Source: Sporolactobacillus sp. STSJ-5
Lineage (GTDB): Bacteria; Bacillota; Bacilli; Bacillales; Sporolactobacillaceae
Direction: 5' to 3'
Assembly (NCBI RefSeq): GCF_024385605.1
Contig: NZ_JANFOJ010000002.1
Coordinates: 348,570 to 412,569, forward strand
DNA length: 64,000 nucleotides
The translations under genes and the position numbers were made by a program. Numbering within the stretch: position 1 is the first letter of the stretch; each line of letters opens with the position of its first letter. Below, piece after piece: positions 20,099 to 28,211 of the stretch. A model generated the notes under the pieces. That model did not search any database, had not been told where the DNA came from, and was given only the letters and a program-made list of their open reading frames with translations.

Positions 20099-20306
20099 AC
20101 AAGGGGTCACTCTATGTGATTATTCACCATGCGTGTATTTAAATAAACAAGCAGAAAATCATTCAATATTCTCTACAGGAATAGATATCACAGAACAAAG
20201 TGAAAGAATTGCTTCGGGCTAGTGCAGGCGGCGAATCCAGTGTATACTTTGTAAAAAGATGCTCTGCATTGATTTAATGATAGAGGAAAGGAAGATCCCA
20301 TTCACA

Positions 20307-20882
20307 ATGGAAGAATTAAAACAACGCATTCGTGAGGAAGGAATTGTGATCGATTCCAACATTTTAAAGGTTGACCGATTCTTGAATCATCAGATCGATC
20401 CAGGGTTGATGAAAAAGATCGGTGAGCGATTTGCCCATACTTTTGCGGATACGGGTGTTTCAAAAGTTTTGACGATTGAGTCTTCAGGAATAGCGCCGGC
20501 ATTAATGACTGGACTGGCATTGAATGTCCCGGTTCTTTTTGCACGCAAAAAAAAGCCGTCAACGCTTAACGAAGATTCGTTAGTTACGAACATTCAATCT
20601 TATACGAAAAGCACAAATAATTTGGTTTATCTTGAGAAAATAATGCTTTCGGCAGATGATCGAATTCTAATTGTTGATGATTTTCTCGCTAATGGTGAAG
20701 CTTCGCTCGGATTGACGCGTTTAGTCGAAATGGCTGGAGCAACTGTTGCAGGAGTATGTATTGTCATTGAAAAATCATTCCAATTAGGCAGATCTCGGCT
20801 TGATCATGCCGGTTATCCGGTTTATTCACTTGCTCGAATTTCATCGCTTGCCAACAATAAAATTACTTTTCTTGATGACTAA
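20307..20882 (+). CDS. xpt: Xanthine phosphoribosyltransferase
   Basis: 191 residues, like Bacillus Xpt (194). It converts xanthine and PRPP to XMP for purine salvage. Visible features are VDRFLNHQIDP, TIESSGIAPALMTGL, VPVLFARKKKPSTL and the PRPP-binding motif ILIVDDFLANGEA. ATG at 20307 matches the family N-terminus (MEELKQRIREEG). An upstream TTG-type extension adds 16 unconserved residues. The SD (AAAGGAAG) is rather far, about 12 nt. No purine riboswitch or pbuX partner is seen, unlike B. subtilis xpt-pbuX. Confidence 0.92.
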   Translation: MEELKQRIREEGIVIDSNILKVDRFLNHQIDPGLMKKIGERFAHTFADTGVSKVLTIESSGIAPALMTGLALNVPVLFARKKKPSTLNEDSLVTNIQSYTKSTNNLVYLEKIMLSADDRILIVDDFLANGEASLGLTRLVEMAGATVAGVCIVIEKSFQLGRSRLDHAGYPVYSLARISSLANNKITFLDD

Positions 20883-20902
20883 TTAAGAATGAGAGGATAC
20901 TA

Positions 20903-21589
20903 ATGTCACACTATACATCTCTATTTTTTGATGTCGATGATACGCTGCTTGATTTCGGTGCTGCAGAAGAGTCGGCACTTCACAAGCTATTCGATGACCA
21001 ACAAATTATCTTGACACCTGAAATAAAAAACTACTATAAAGTGATGAATAAGGGATTATGGAGGGATTTCGAAAACGGAAAAATTAAGCGTGATGAATTA
21101 GTAAACACGCGATTTTCCAAATTGTTTAAAGCCTTCGGTAAGGATGTCGATGGTGTTGCAATGGAGCAAAACTATCGTCGCTTTCTGCGCGAAGGTCACC
21201 AGCTTGTCAATGGTGCGAGTCAATTATTGCTACGTTTAAAAGAGCGTTTTGATTTATATATTGTAACAAATGGTGTCGCTGAAACGCAGTGCAAAAGGCT
21301 AAGAGATTCCGGGTTGACTCCTTTTTTTAAGCAGATTTTTGTTTCGGAGGATACAGGATACCATAAGCCTGACAAACGATTTTTTGATTATGCGTTTGAA
21401 CACATTCCTTATTTTAAAGCAGATCAAGGCCTAATCATTGGCGACTCTTTAATTTCTGATATCCAGGGCGGCAGTCGAGCGGGGCTTGAAACATGCTGGT
21501 TCAATGCCAAACATTTAAACATTGATCTTAATGTGAAACCGAATTACGAGATACATAAGCTTGACGAGCTTTGCACTATTTTACTTTGA
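20903..21589 (+). CDS. HAD-family pyrimidine 5'-nucleotidase (YjjG/YfnB type)
   Basis: 228 residues. HAD motif I is FFDVDDTLLDF (nucleophile D, acid D two later), motif II is YIVTNG, motif III lysine is in DTGYHKPDKRFFDY and motif IV is LIIGDSLISDIQGG. The extended cap (about 20-90) and overall length match the YjjG/YfnB group, which hydrolyses non-canonical pyrimidine nucleotides (house-cleaning). GAGAGGATA is 6-8 nt before the ATG. It is 20 nt after xpt, so both probably form a nucleotide-salvage operon. Confidence 0.85.
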   Translation: MSHYTSLFFDVDDTLLDFGAAEESALHKLFDDQQIILTPEIKNYYKVMNKGLWRDFENGKIKRDELVNTRFSKLFKAFGKDVDGVAMEQNYRRFLREGHQLVNGASQLLLRLKERFDLYIVTNGVAETQCKRLRDSGLTPFFKQIFVSEDTGYHKPDKRFFDYAFEHIPYFKADQGLIIGDSLISDIQGGSRAGLETCWFNAKHLNIDLNVKPNYEIHKLDELCTILL

Positions 21590-21600
21590 ATAGACAATTA

Positions 21601-21642
21601 AGAGCCTCATTGACCGCAGCACGATTCAGGACATGAGGCTCT
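21601..21642. terminator. Hairpin between convergent HAD and xerS genes
   Basis: A perfect 10-bp stem AGAGCCTCAT / ATGAGGCTCT with a 22-nt loop. It lacks a real T tract in either direction, so it is a weak terminator at best. Confidence 0.5.
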
Positions 21643-21686
21643 ATAAATGACTGAATAATATTTATGTAAACTAATTGGCTGACGAG

Positions 21687-22784
21687 TCATTCGTGATCCT
21701 GTGATTCATCAAAGTGATCGTCCATATGATCCACCGCACGCTTCAATTCGTCGTTTGACAGATGAGTATAAATCATTGTTGTTTGGATCGCCGAATGACC
21801 AAGTTGACGACGCAGTTTTGGAATATCGTTATTTTCTGCTTGATAACGCGTTGCAAACGAATGGCGCAGTTTATGAACAGACAGTGATGGTTTTCCGAAT
21901 GCGATGGCATATTTTTTTACAAGATTTTCAATGGATCGGGCACTAAGCCTGCGCGTTGTACCTTTCGGCCCCATAGTTGCAGAGACGAAAAGCGCTTGAT
22001 TCGTACGCGGCAGATTGTACCTTTTTGTACGTACGGTAATATAATCTTCAAGATCGAGTCCTGCTTGTTCACTAAAGAAGACATATTGTTCTTTATTTCC
22101 TTTTCGAATGACGCGCACCATTCGTTTTTGAAAATCAACATCGTGCAGATCCAATCCGACTACTTCTGATAAACGAAGTCCGGAGCCGAGAATCAATGAG
22201 ATAATGGCAGTATCACGTTCTGCATTTAGTGAATGGAAATTGAGCAGCTTCTTATTATCCTTCACCATTTCACGGTAATCTTGAGCAACAAATTGGCGAA
22301 AGGCCTCATATTCATCATTCCAAAGGATTTTCCCCGCCATTTTCTGTGCAACGGTCTCTTGATCTTCTTTTATTTTATTGAATGCGATTTTCGCCATTAC
22401 ATTGCGTACGAGATAAGGCTTGAGATCATCAGTCTCAGCAACATTTTGTAAATAATTGAAGAGGGACTTCAATGAAGAAAGCTTGCGATTAATGGTGAAC
22501 TTGTCATTACGTAGGCGAAATTGGAGATAGGAAAGAAAATTTTCAATCGACTGAGGCGTTAACTTTTCAAGACAATCTAGTGAAATATCACTACGATTTC
22601 CTTGATAAAAGCCTTCGGAAATCAGCCAGTCGAAAAAAATCAAATAATCGTGACAATAATTTAGTAATGAACGAGGGGACATCACTCGCATTTTCTTATC
22701 TACATATTCACGAACGTACCATGGGAGCTGTGCTGTTTTCTCATCAATGCGGTCATAAAGATGTGTTGTTCGTTCATCAGCCAT
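21687..22784 (-). CDS. xerS: Tyrosine recombinase XerS
   Basis: 365-residue integrase-family recombinase. The N-terminal SAM-like DNA-binding part (PWYVREYVDKKM at 21-32) has the distinctive XerS opening. The catalytic residues are R204 (GSGLRLSE), K228 (RKGNK), H304 and R307 (VHKLRHSF), H330 (LGHSA) and the nucleophile Y339 (TMIYTHLS). XerS acts alone, without an XerC/XerD pair, to resolve chromosome dimers at dif. ATG 22784 is preferred, with GGAG 8 nt upstream; an upstream extension of six residues is possible. It is the only minus-strand gene in the first 24 kb that is flanked on both sides by plus-strand genes of known function. Confidence 0.88.
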   Translation of the reverse strand: MADERTTHLYDRIDEKTAQLPWYVREYVDKKMRVMSPRSLLNYCHDYLIFFDWLISEGFYQGNRSDISLDCLEKLTPQSIENFLSYLQFRLRNDKFTINRKLSSLKSLFNYLQNVAETDDLKPYLVRNVMAKIAFNKIKEDQETVAQKMAGKILWNDEYEAFRQFVAQDYREMVKDNKKLLNFHSLNAERDTAIISLILGSGLRLSEVVGLDLHDVDFQKRMVRVIRKGNKEQYVFFSEQAGLDLEDYITVRTKRYNLPRTNQALFVSATMGPKGTTRRLSARSIENLVKKYAIAFGKPSLSVHKLRHSFATRYQAENNDIPKLRRQLGHSAIQTTMIYTHLSNDELKRAVDHMDDHFDESQDHE

Positions 22785-23017
22785 AAAGAAAACTCCAATC
22801 AAATGGTATTATTTTACAATTTAAGTGTAACACAGAGCGAGACAAATAACAATATTTTACGAAGTAAACAAGACGAAAGAGATGAAAGACACATTGACTT
22901 GAAGAAAGTATCCCACCATGTCTATGACATATATCATTTATCTATGAAATATATTTTATTTTTATATCATTCATGGTATATTGTTAAAGATGAGATGTCC
23001 GTTATTAAATTGAATAA

Positions 23018-23094
23018 ATCGTGTGTAACTGGCGTAGCATGGGAAAACCATGAGGGAGCACATGAGGATCTGAACAAGCCGTACGCCTGGGCAA
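23018..23094 (+). ncRNA. ZTP (pfl-type) riboswitch aptamer
   Basis: The conserved core is present in order: GTGTAACTGGCG, a TGGGA-AAACCA hairpin segment, GAGGGAGCACATGA, and the 3' element GCCGTACGCCTGGGCA. This matches the ZTP/ZMP-binding pfl motif, which turns on folate and purine one-carbon genes when 10-formyl-THF is low. It lies 68 nt upstream of folD. Confidence 0.93.
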
Positions 23095-23095
23095 A

Positions 23096-23140
23096 GTATT
23101 TGGAAACCATTTTCGGTCGATATCCAGATGCTTTTTTTAT
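23096..23140 (+). terminator. Expression-platform terminator of the ZTP riboswitch
   Basis: GTATTTGGA (23096-23104) pairs with TCCAGATGC (23123-23131), 9 pairs with two G-U, followed by seven T. Ligand binding would stabilise the aptamer and allow read-through into folD, the usual on-switch logic of this class. Confidence 0.8.
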
Positions 23141-23161
23141 TTGCTTACGGAGGTATAACCA

Positions 23162-24040
23162 ATGGGAAAACTACTGCAAACAAAAGGCATGGCAAAACAG
23201 ATCTCTGAACACTTAGTCTTAGAAGTTAAACGTATGAAAGAAAAGGGAATTGATCCTACAATCGCTGTGCTCATCGTTCAAGGAGACCCCGCATCTGAAT
23301 GTTACGCCAAAGCAAAACAAAGAATCGCTCGAAAACTCGGCATTCGTTATTTGCTTACATCTGTACACCCTCAAATTACTGAAACTGAACTGCTGGCCAA
23401 AATTAAATGGTTGAATCGCTGTCCATCGATTCACGGCATTATTCTTGAATTGCCGCTACCAAAACATCTTGACGCCAAAAAAATGGTTTCTGCCATTGCT
23501 CCTGAAAAAGACGTTGATGGTCTATCTCCGGCAAATAAATTAGCATGTTTTACTGGCGATGACGGATTGTATCCAGCCACACCGCAATCGTGTATCCGAA
23601 TTCTTGATTATTTCGGTTATCCCTTAAAAGGAAAAAACGTTGTATTGATCGGCTGTGGTGAAACGGTTGGTAAACCGCTTGTTCATCTCTTGTTACGCGC
23701 GAACGCAACACTGACAATCTGTCATGAATATACCAATAATCTGCAAAAGCAAATTGAGAAAGCAGATATTTTAATCTCTGCGGTGGGGAAAGCTAATTTA
23801 GTGACAACAGACATGGTTCACCGTGATCTGGTGATCGTTGATGCAGGCATTAATGAATTAAAAGGCGGTATTGTTGGTGATGTTCAGCCCGAAGTTTTAG
23901 AAATCGTCCAGGCGGCAACCCCGGTACCAGGCGGAGTAGGTAAGGTAACAACAATGATTTTATTTGAAAATCTCTTAAAAGCGGTTCGTCTTCAAATAAC
24001 CAAAAGCCAAGAGGAGGTACGACAACGTGAAAGTCTTTGA
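23162..24040 (+). CDS. folD: Bifunctional methylene-THF dehydrogenase / methenyl-THF cyclohydrolase
   Basis: 292 residues. It interconverts 5,10-methylene-, 5,10-methenyl- and 10-formyl-tetrahydrofolate with NADP. Motifs are ASECYAKAKQR (catalytic Tyr/Lys region), GIILELPLPKHLD, PEKDVDGLSPAN, the nucleotide-binding VVLIGCGETVGKPLVHLL (a cysteine and Glu replace the usual GRSxxVG), and PVPGGVGKVTTMILFENL. ACGGAGG lies 8 nt before the ATG. The replacement of the common VIGRS loop by IGCGE is an odd detail. It is first in a two-gene operon under the ZTP riboswitch. Confidence 0.93.
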   Translation: MGKLLQTKGMAKQISEHLVLEVKRMKEKGIDPTIAVLIVQGDPASECYAKAKQRIARKLGIRYLLTSVHPQITETELLAKIKWLNRCPSIHGIILELPLPKHLDAKKMVSAIAPEKDVDGLSPANKLACFTGDDGLYPATPQSCIRILDYFGYPLKGKNVVLIGCGETVGKPLVHLLLRANATLTICHEYTNNLQKQIEKADILISAVGKANLVTTDMVHRDLVIVDAGINELKGGIVGDVQPEVLEIVQAATPVPGGVGKVTTMILFENLLKAVRLQITKSQEEVRQRESL

Positions 24041-24656
24041 TCAGAAGATCAGCCAGTTTATTGAATCAGCCAGTTCTTCTGCACCAACACCCGGGGGAGG
24101 CAGTATTGCTGCACTATGTGCTGCATTAGGCGCATCCATGGGCTCTATGGTTGCAAATTTGTCAACGGGACCAAAATTTGCCCATGTACAAACAAGAATG
24201 CATGAAATGGCTGCAGATCTTCAAAAAGTAATAGACGGCTTTGAATACTTTGCCCAGCAAGATATGGATTCGTTTAACCGATTTATGATTGCACTGAGAT
24301 TGCCCAAAGAAACTGCTGATGAACGTCGTGAACGTACGACTCAGCTGCAAAACGCTGCAGTTCAGGCAGCGGATGTTCCGCTTCAATTAATGAAAAGCTG
24401 TCGTGATGTAATGAGTATTTTAGAGAATGCTTCGGATCAATTCAATAAAAACGTGATCTCGGATCTCGGTGTTGCAGTCATTTCATTGGATGCAGCCATT
24501 CAATCCGCATGGCTGACAGTAAAAATTAATTTGGCCACCATTAAAAATGAAGCGGTTAAACAGGACTATCAGGAACAAGGGAAAAAACTGTTGAGTGATT
24601 CGCAAAAACTCAAACAGAAAGTCATGGATACGGTGCTGGCAAAAATCAGCCAATAA
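24027..24656 (+). CDS. fchA: Cyclodeaminase/cyclohydrolase family protein (FchA-like)
   Basis: 209-residue all-helical protein of the FTCD C-terminal family. The hallmark is the glycine-rich folate loop APTPGGGSIAALCAALGASM near residues 18-37. Members act as methenyl-THF cyclohydrolase (FchA) or formimino-THF cyclodeaminase. Next to folD and under a ZTP riboswitch, the cyclohydrolase role is likelier, although FolD already has that activity. The GTG start overlaps folD by 14 nt and has GGAGG about 9 nt upstream. Confidence 0.85.
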   Translation: MKVFDQKISQFIESASSSAPTPGGGSIAALCAALGASMGSMVANLSTGPKFAHVQTRMHEMAADLQKVIDGFEYFAQQDMDSFNRFMIALRLPKETADERRERTTQLQNAAVQAADVPLQLMKSCRDVMSILENASDQFNKNVISDLGVAVISLDAAIQSAWLTVKINLATIKNEAVKQDYQEQGKKLLSDSQKLKQKVMDTVLAKISQ

Positions 24657-25152
24657 AGGTAATTTCATAAATGTATTTTTACATTACTTCGTCAAAATTA
24701 TATTTTACGTAGTAATGTAAAAGTAATAAATTCTACTCTACTCTTAAGATTTATTTGCTCACTGGTAATAAAATCATCGCTCCTTCCTTTCAATTTTTGG
24801 AAACATTTCTCCTATATACTTGGCAAACAACTTATGCACTCCATCAATATTCTTTATTCTTTCTTATGCAAACTACAAAAATTTATTGTTAATTAATTTT
24901 GTACTGTTTGATTAGCGTGTGCTCAATAAAAACATCATGCTTTTTTTCACTTCACGAAAGCTAAATGATTGATCATGTTTTACTGTTCGTTTTATAAGTT
25001 GGCGACACAACAAGTTATGCCCTTTCAAATCCATTTGATCAACCTCTGCCTCGTTGTTCTGACAAAACAACGAGAGTTTCAATCTAACCCTTACCGCAAT
25101 TTTCAAAAATAGTGCAGCCTACCAATATTTTTTCATCATTTTAATGCTTCCC
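24657..25152. other. Intergenic stretch between convergent folD-fchA and efflux gene
   Basis: About 500 bp, AT-rich. It holds the long palindrome at 24677-24722 (listed separately) and a 9-bp hairpin CTCGTTGTT / AACAACGAG near 25052-25076 without a T tract. A 40-64 codon frame on the minus strand (about 24912-25106) has no family resemblance and only a weak ribosome site; I do not count it as a gene. Confidence 0.6.
24677..24722. repeat. Long palindrome with a dif-like 28-bp core
   Basis: TTTTACATTACT (24677-24688) is a perfect inverse of AGTAATGTAAAA (24711-24722). Inside, ACTTCGTCAAA (24686-24696) and TTTTACGTAGT (24703-24713) match as inverted arms at 9 of 11 positions around a 6-bp centre ATTATA. 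An 11-6-11 arrangement is that of a Xer recombination site. There is no T tract, so it is not a normal terminator. Identification as dif is tentative. Confidence 0.4.
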
Positions 25153-26593
25153 TCATTTGTTTTTATAAGTGACCAATTGTTTAGCGCTCTTATGAGTTAA
25201 AAATAAATTTGGGATGAAGATTATAGCAAGAACAATTACAGAAACGAAGAACCCTGCATGGTAACCCTTTAAGCCATTGGCGATCGTAGGCTGTAATCCT
25301 TGTACAACAGTCGCAACAACAGTTGCAATAACAGCCGAACCGAAGCTGGAACCAAGATTTTCAATGATATTAATACCGACACCTGCTTCCGGAAGTTGTT
25401 TACTGTCAAGTCCGGTATAAGCATCACTCGTCAATGGGAGCATAATTCCTCCAAAACTCGTACCTCGGATGAATAATGCAAAGGAGATCCAAATCATACT
25501 TGTTCTGTCAGTAATAAAGATCAGCGGAATGGATCCGATCAGTGAAAGAACAAGACTGACCATCACCACATATTTTGCCCCGATTTTATCAATCATTTTA
25601 CCAATTATAGGTCGAGTAATGAGCATCCCAATACCTTGAGGGATTAACGCTAGTGCTGCTTCAATTGCCGTGAACTGACGAAAGTTTTGGAAAAATAGAG
25701 GAAGAATCAACATTGGACCCATGATAGAAACGTTTGCTAAGAACAAACCAATGCTTGATGCCAAGAAGCTCTTGTGTGCAAACAAATTCATCGGAAGCAC
25801 GGTTTGATTCTTTCTAATTCGATTATAAACGAGATATATTATGCCTAAGGTGAGGCCAATGCCCCCCCAGAGGATTGTTTCACTATTGTTAAATGCTGCA
25901 TGATCCGCCGCCTTTGTAATACCATAAATCATTGCAGCACTCATTAAGGATAAATCTATTATTCCAAAAGCATCGAGCTTACTCTTTTTGTTGAATGGTT
26001 CAAAATCTGGAATAGTTTTCATCATAAGCGGTGCGGCAATTAAAACGATGAACACGTTGATGAAGAAAATCCAGTGCCAGGATGCGCCTTGAACGATTAA
26101 GCCTCCAATGACGGGACCTAAAATTGGACCAAAGATCATAGGTGTGCTGACGATTGCCATAACTTTACCTATATTTTCTGGACCAGCTGTTTTAACTAAG
26201 AGTGTTGACATAAGCGGAGTAATAATCCCCGCGCTGAATCCTTGAAGCAAACGGAAAAAGATGAAACTGGAAATGTTCCAACTCATTCCAGCAAAAACAG
26301 AAATGACGCCAAAGGCGATAACTGCACCGATAAAAATTTTCTTTCCATTAAATTTGTTCATAAACCATCCGGATACCGGATACCGGAACTGCAATCGCAA
26401 GGGCTAAAACGTAACCTGTAATGGCCCATTGAATGGTGTCCAATGTTGTGTTGAAATCCTTAGTAAGTTCATTGATCGCAATATTTACCATGGTTGAATC
26501 AAGCATTGGAGCAATTGCTCCAAGTGCTATAGCCCAGGAAGCAGTAAGAGTTTCTTTTGGGAACCCTGATTTTTTTGTTTTATCTCTAGTCAT
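25153..26593 (-). pseudogene. DHA2-type multidrug efflux MFS transporter, frameshifted
   Basis: Two frames make one EmrB/LmrB-like 14-helix drug exporter. The first starts at ATG 26593 (SD GGGAGAG) with MTRDKTKKSGFPKETLTASW and reaches ALAIAVPVSG. The rest (WFMNKFNGKKIFIGAVIAF to the end at 25153, with FFRLLQGFSAGIITPLMSTL and GPILGPVIGGLIVQGASWHW) lies in another frame. The break is a tandem copy of GGATACC at 26371-26377 and 26378-26384. Deleting one copy restores the reading VPVSGWFMNKF. As read, the product stops after about 82 residues. Such a repeat could revert, so it may be phase-variable. Confidence 0.88.
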
Positions 26594-26621
26594 ATGATTC
26601 TCTCCCTTAAATAGCAGCCAT

Positions 26622-26669
26622 ATTGTTGACAAGGAAACAATATCACCGTTTTGTTTCCTTGTCAACAAT
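26622..26669 (-). promoter_or_regulatory. Promoter and 19-bp inverted-repeat operator of the efflux gene
   Basis: ATTGTTGACAAGGAAACAA (26622-26640) and its exact inverse (26651-26669) flank 10 bp. On the minus strand the right arm carries the -35 TTGACA (26665-26660), 17 bp before TATTGT (26642-26637). The operator thus covers both promoter boxes. The repressor is presumably the adjacent MarR protein. Confidence 0.82.
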
Positions 26670-26680
26670 TATAAATGAAT

Positions 26681-26713
26681 AAAAAACAGCCCGTTCACAA
26701 TAGAATCGGGCCT
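26681..26713 (-). terminator. Terminator of the marR gene
   Basis: On the minus strand GCCCG / CGGGC closes a 13-nt loop and is followed by TGTTTTTT, directly after the MarR stop and before the efflux promoter. Confidence 0.8.
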
Positions 26714-26733
26714 CCCCATAGTTTTTATCCAAC

Positions 26734-27201
26734 TTAATGAATCTCAATCCCCTGTTTCTTTATTTCTGCATCCAAATGCTTACTGTACTTTTCCATGAAG
26801 CTAATCATACTGTCAAATTGTTCTTCAGTTACCTGTTCAAATACAACTTTATCCCGCTCTTGGAATTCCTTATGCAGTTCCTCATGGATTTTATAAACAA
26901 CTTTCCCTTGATTAGTAAGCCTAAAATATATTTCTTTCTTATTATCCCGTTTCTGATAGCTTTCAATAAGATCTTTCTTTATAAGTTTTTTCGTTAATTT
27001 ACTTATGGCACCTCTAGTCATATATAAGGACTCCGCAAGTTTTGTCACGTTAGGATCAACATTTTTTCCAATGCATTCAATACAATGAACTTCAGCAGAC
27101 TTAAATCCCTTTAGATTTTCTTCCATCTTATTTTTATTTAGCCAAGCCATTTTATTAAATAATTTTCTAAAATTTATTACAACTAGTTCTTCCTTATTCA
27201 T
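26734..27201 (-). CDS. MarR-family repressor of the efflux locus
   Basis: 155-residue winged-helix protein. The recognition region is VTKLAESLYMTRGAISKLTK, then the wing KKDLIESYQKRDNKKEIYFRL and a C-terminal dimer helix. ATG 27201 is chosen because AAGGAGG stands 7 nt upstream; the frame runs 25 codons further without an SD. It lies immediately upstream of, and in line with, the efflux gene, and the same operator sequence occurs in both promoters, so it should repress both. The inducing drug is unknown. Confidence 0.85.
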   Translation of the reverse strand: MNKEELVVINFRKLFNKMAWLNKNKMEENLKGFKSAEVHCIECIGKNVDPNVTKLAESLYMTRGAISKLTKKLIKKDLIESYQKRDNKKEIYFRLTNQGKVVYKIHEELHKEFQERDKVVFEQVTEEQFDSMISFMEKYSKHLDAEIKKQGIEIH

Positions 27202-27234
27202 CGTCGGTCCTCCTTCCTTTGGTGCACTAACAAG

Positions 27235-27267
27235 AGTATATTCATTTTTTGTTTCCATTGCAACAAT
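27235..27267 (-). promoter_or_regulatory. marR promoter with operator-like half
   Basis: On the minus strand TTGCAA (27263-27258), 17 bp, TATACT (27240-27235). TTGTTTCCATTGCAACAAT (27249-27267) matches one operator arm of the efflux gene at 16 of 19 positions and overlies the -35 box, which suggests autoregulation. Confidence 0.7.
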
Positions 27268-27416
27268 ATAGATCAACTACCACGAACACTAAAACAACGA
27301 TATATTTAGGATAAACAGCTGTTTCAAGAAGATTAAAAATTCAAGTACACAAGACATCTTATGATTAATAAATGGTAAACTAAATAATAGTAAATTTTAA
27401 GGAGGGATTCCATTAA

Positions 27417-28172
27417 ATGTGGATATCCAGAATTAAAGAAGACGCGCGGACAGCGTTGCAAGGTCATTCCGTTTCAAGTGGACTGTTTATCCTGCTCTAT
27501 TTCTTAATCGCTGAGCTCCCGCCGACAATCATCGATATCATACTGTCCGGTGGTTTTGATAACTGGACAAATCAATTGCACTCTCCACCACTGTCCTATC
27601 TAATTCAACTGCTCTATTACATTTTAAGTATTCCGATGCAAGTTGCTGTTTACTGGTACTTCATGAATCTGATTCGAGAACAGGATCTGAATTTCTCATT
27701 CTTATTTAAGGTTTATGAACATGGAAAGCTAGTATTTAAGCTCATTTGGACTAATATTTTTATGGGTATTTTCCTTGTTCTATGGTCCATCTTGTTCGTT
27801 ATCCCCGGGATCATAAAGGCATTATCCTACTCTCAGGTCTACTTTGTCCTAAAAGATCACCCTGACTATTCAGCCAGTAAAGCGGTTAAAGAAAGCAAGC
27901 ATTTAATGATCGGCTTTAAATGGAAATTCTTTCTGCTCAATCTAAGCTTTATCGGTTGGTGGATTTTATCAATCATACCATTAATTGTCGGAATAATAGC
28001 AGCAGGAGCCATTAGCTTGTTGATCAATGACGTTGTTTCTTACTTGCTGATTGCTATCGGAATACTCGGCAGCGCCTGGATGTATCTTTGGCTGCTTCCC
28101 TACTTTTATACTTCTCTGGCCATGTTTTACGAGCGTCTGCTTATTCATCAACCTTCTGAGATAAAGGAATAA
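27417..28172 (+). CDS. DUF975-family integral membrane protein
   Basis: 251 residues with about six hydrophobic segments, for example GLFILLYFLIAELPPTIIDI, NIFMGIFLVLWSILFVIPGI and FYTSLAMFYERL near the end. The pattern LVLWSILFVIPGIIKALSYS followed by DHPDYSASKAVKESKHLMIG is characteristic of DUF975 proteins of Firmicutes, whose role is unknown. The ATG at 27417 follows AAGGAGGG by about 9 nt. A bidirectional terminator follows at once. Confidence 0.82.
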   Translation: MWISRIKEDARTALQGHSVSSGLFILLYFLIAELPPTIIDIILSGGFDNWTNQLHSPPLSYLIQLLYYILSIPMQVAVYWYFMNLIREQDLNFSFLFKVYEHGKLVFKLIWTNIFMGIFLVLWSILFVIPGIIKALSYSQVYFVLKDHPDYSASKAVKESKHLMIGFKWKFFLLNLSFIGWWILSIIPLIVGIIAAGAISLLINDVVSYLLIAIGILGSAWMYLWLLPYFYTSLAMFYERLLIHQPSEIKE

Positions 28173-28173
28173 A

Positions 28174-28210
28174 CAAAGAATCGCCTATAAATAGGCGATT
28201 CTTTGTTTTA
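28174..28210. terminator. Bidirectional terminator, DUF975 gene / catE
   Basis: A perfect 15-bp stem CAAAGAATCGCCTAT / ATAGGCGATTCTTTG with a 2-nt spacer; TTTT follows on the plus strand. Confidence 0.9.
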
Positions 28211-28211
28211 G

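Noticed and set aside
20100..20306. Possible purine riboswitch before xpt
   Set aside because: The conserved purine aptamer blocks are not present; B. subtilis-type control is absent.
22761..23216. A 151-codon plus-strand frame before folD
   Set aside because: It overlaps the xerS start, the whole ZTP riboswitch and the folD start; it has no SD and no family resemblance.
24912..25106. A 64-codon minus-strand frame in the folD-efflux gap
   Set aside because: Only a weak internal SD and no recognisable pattern.
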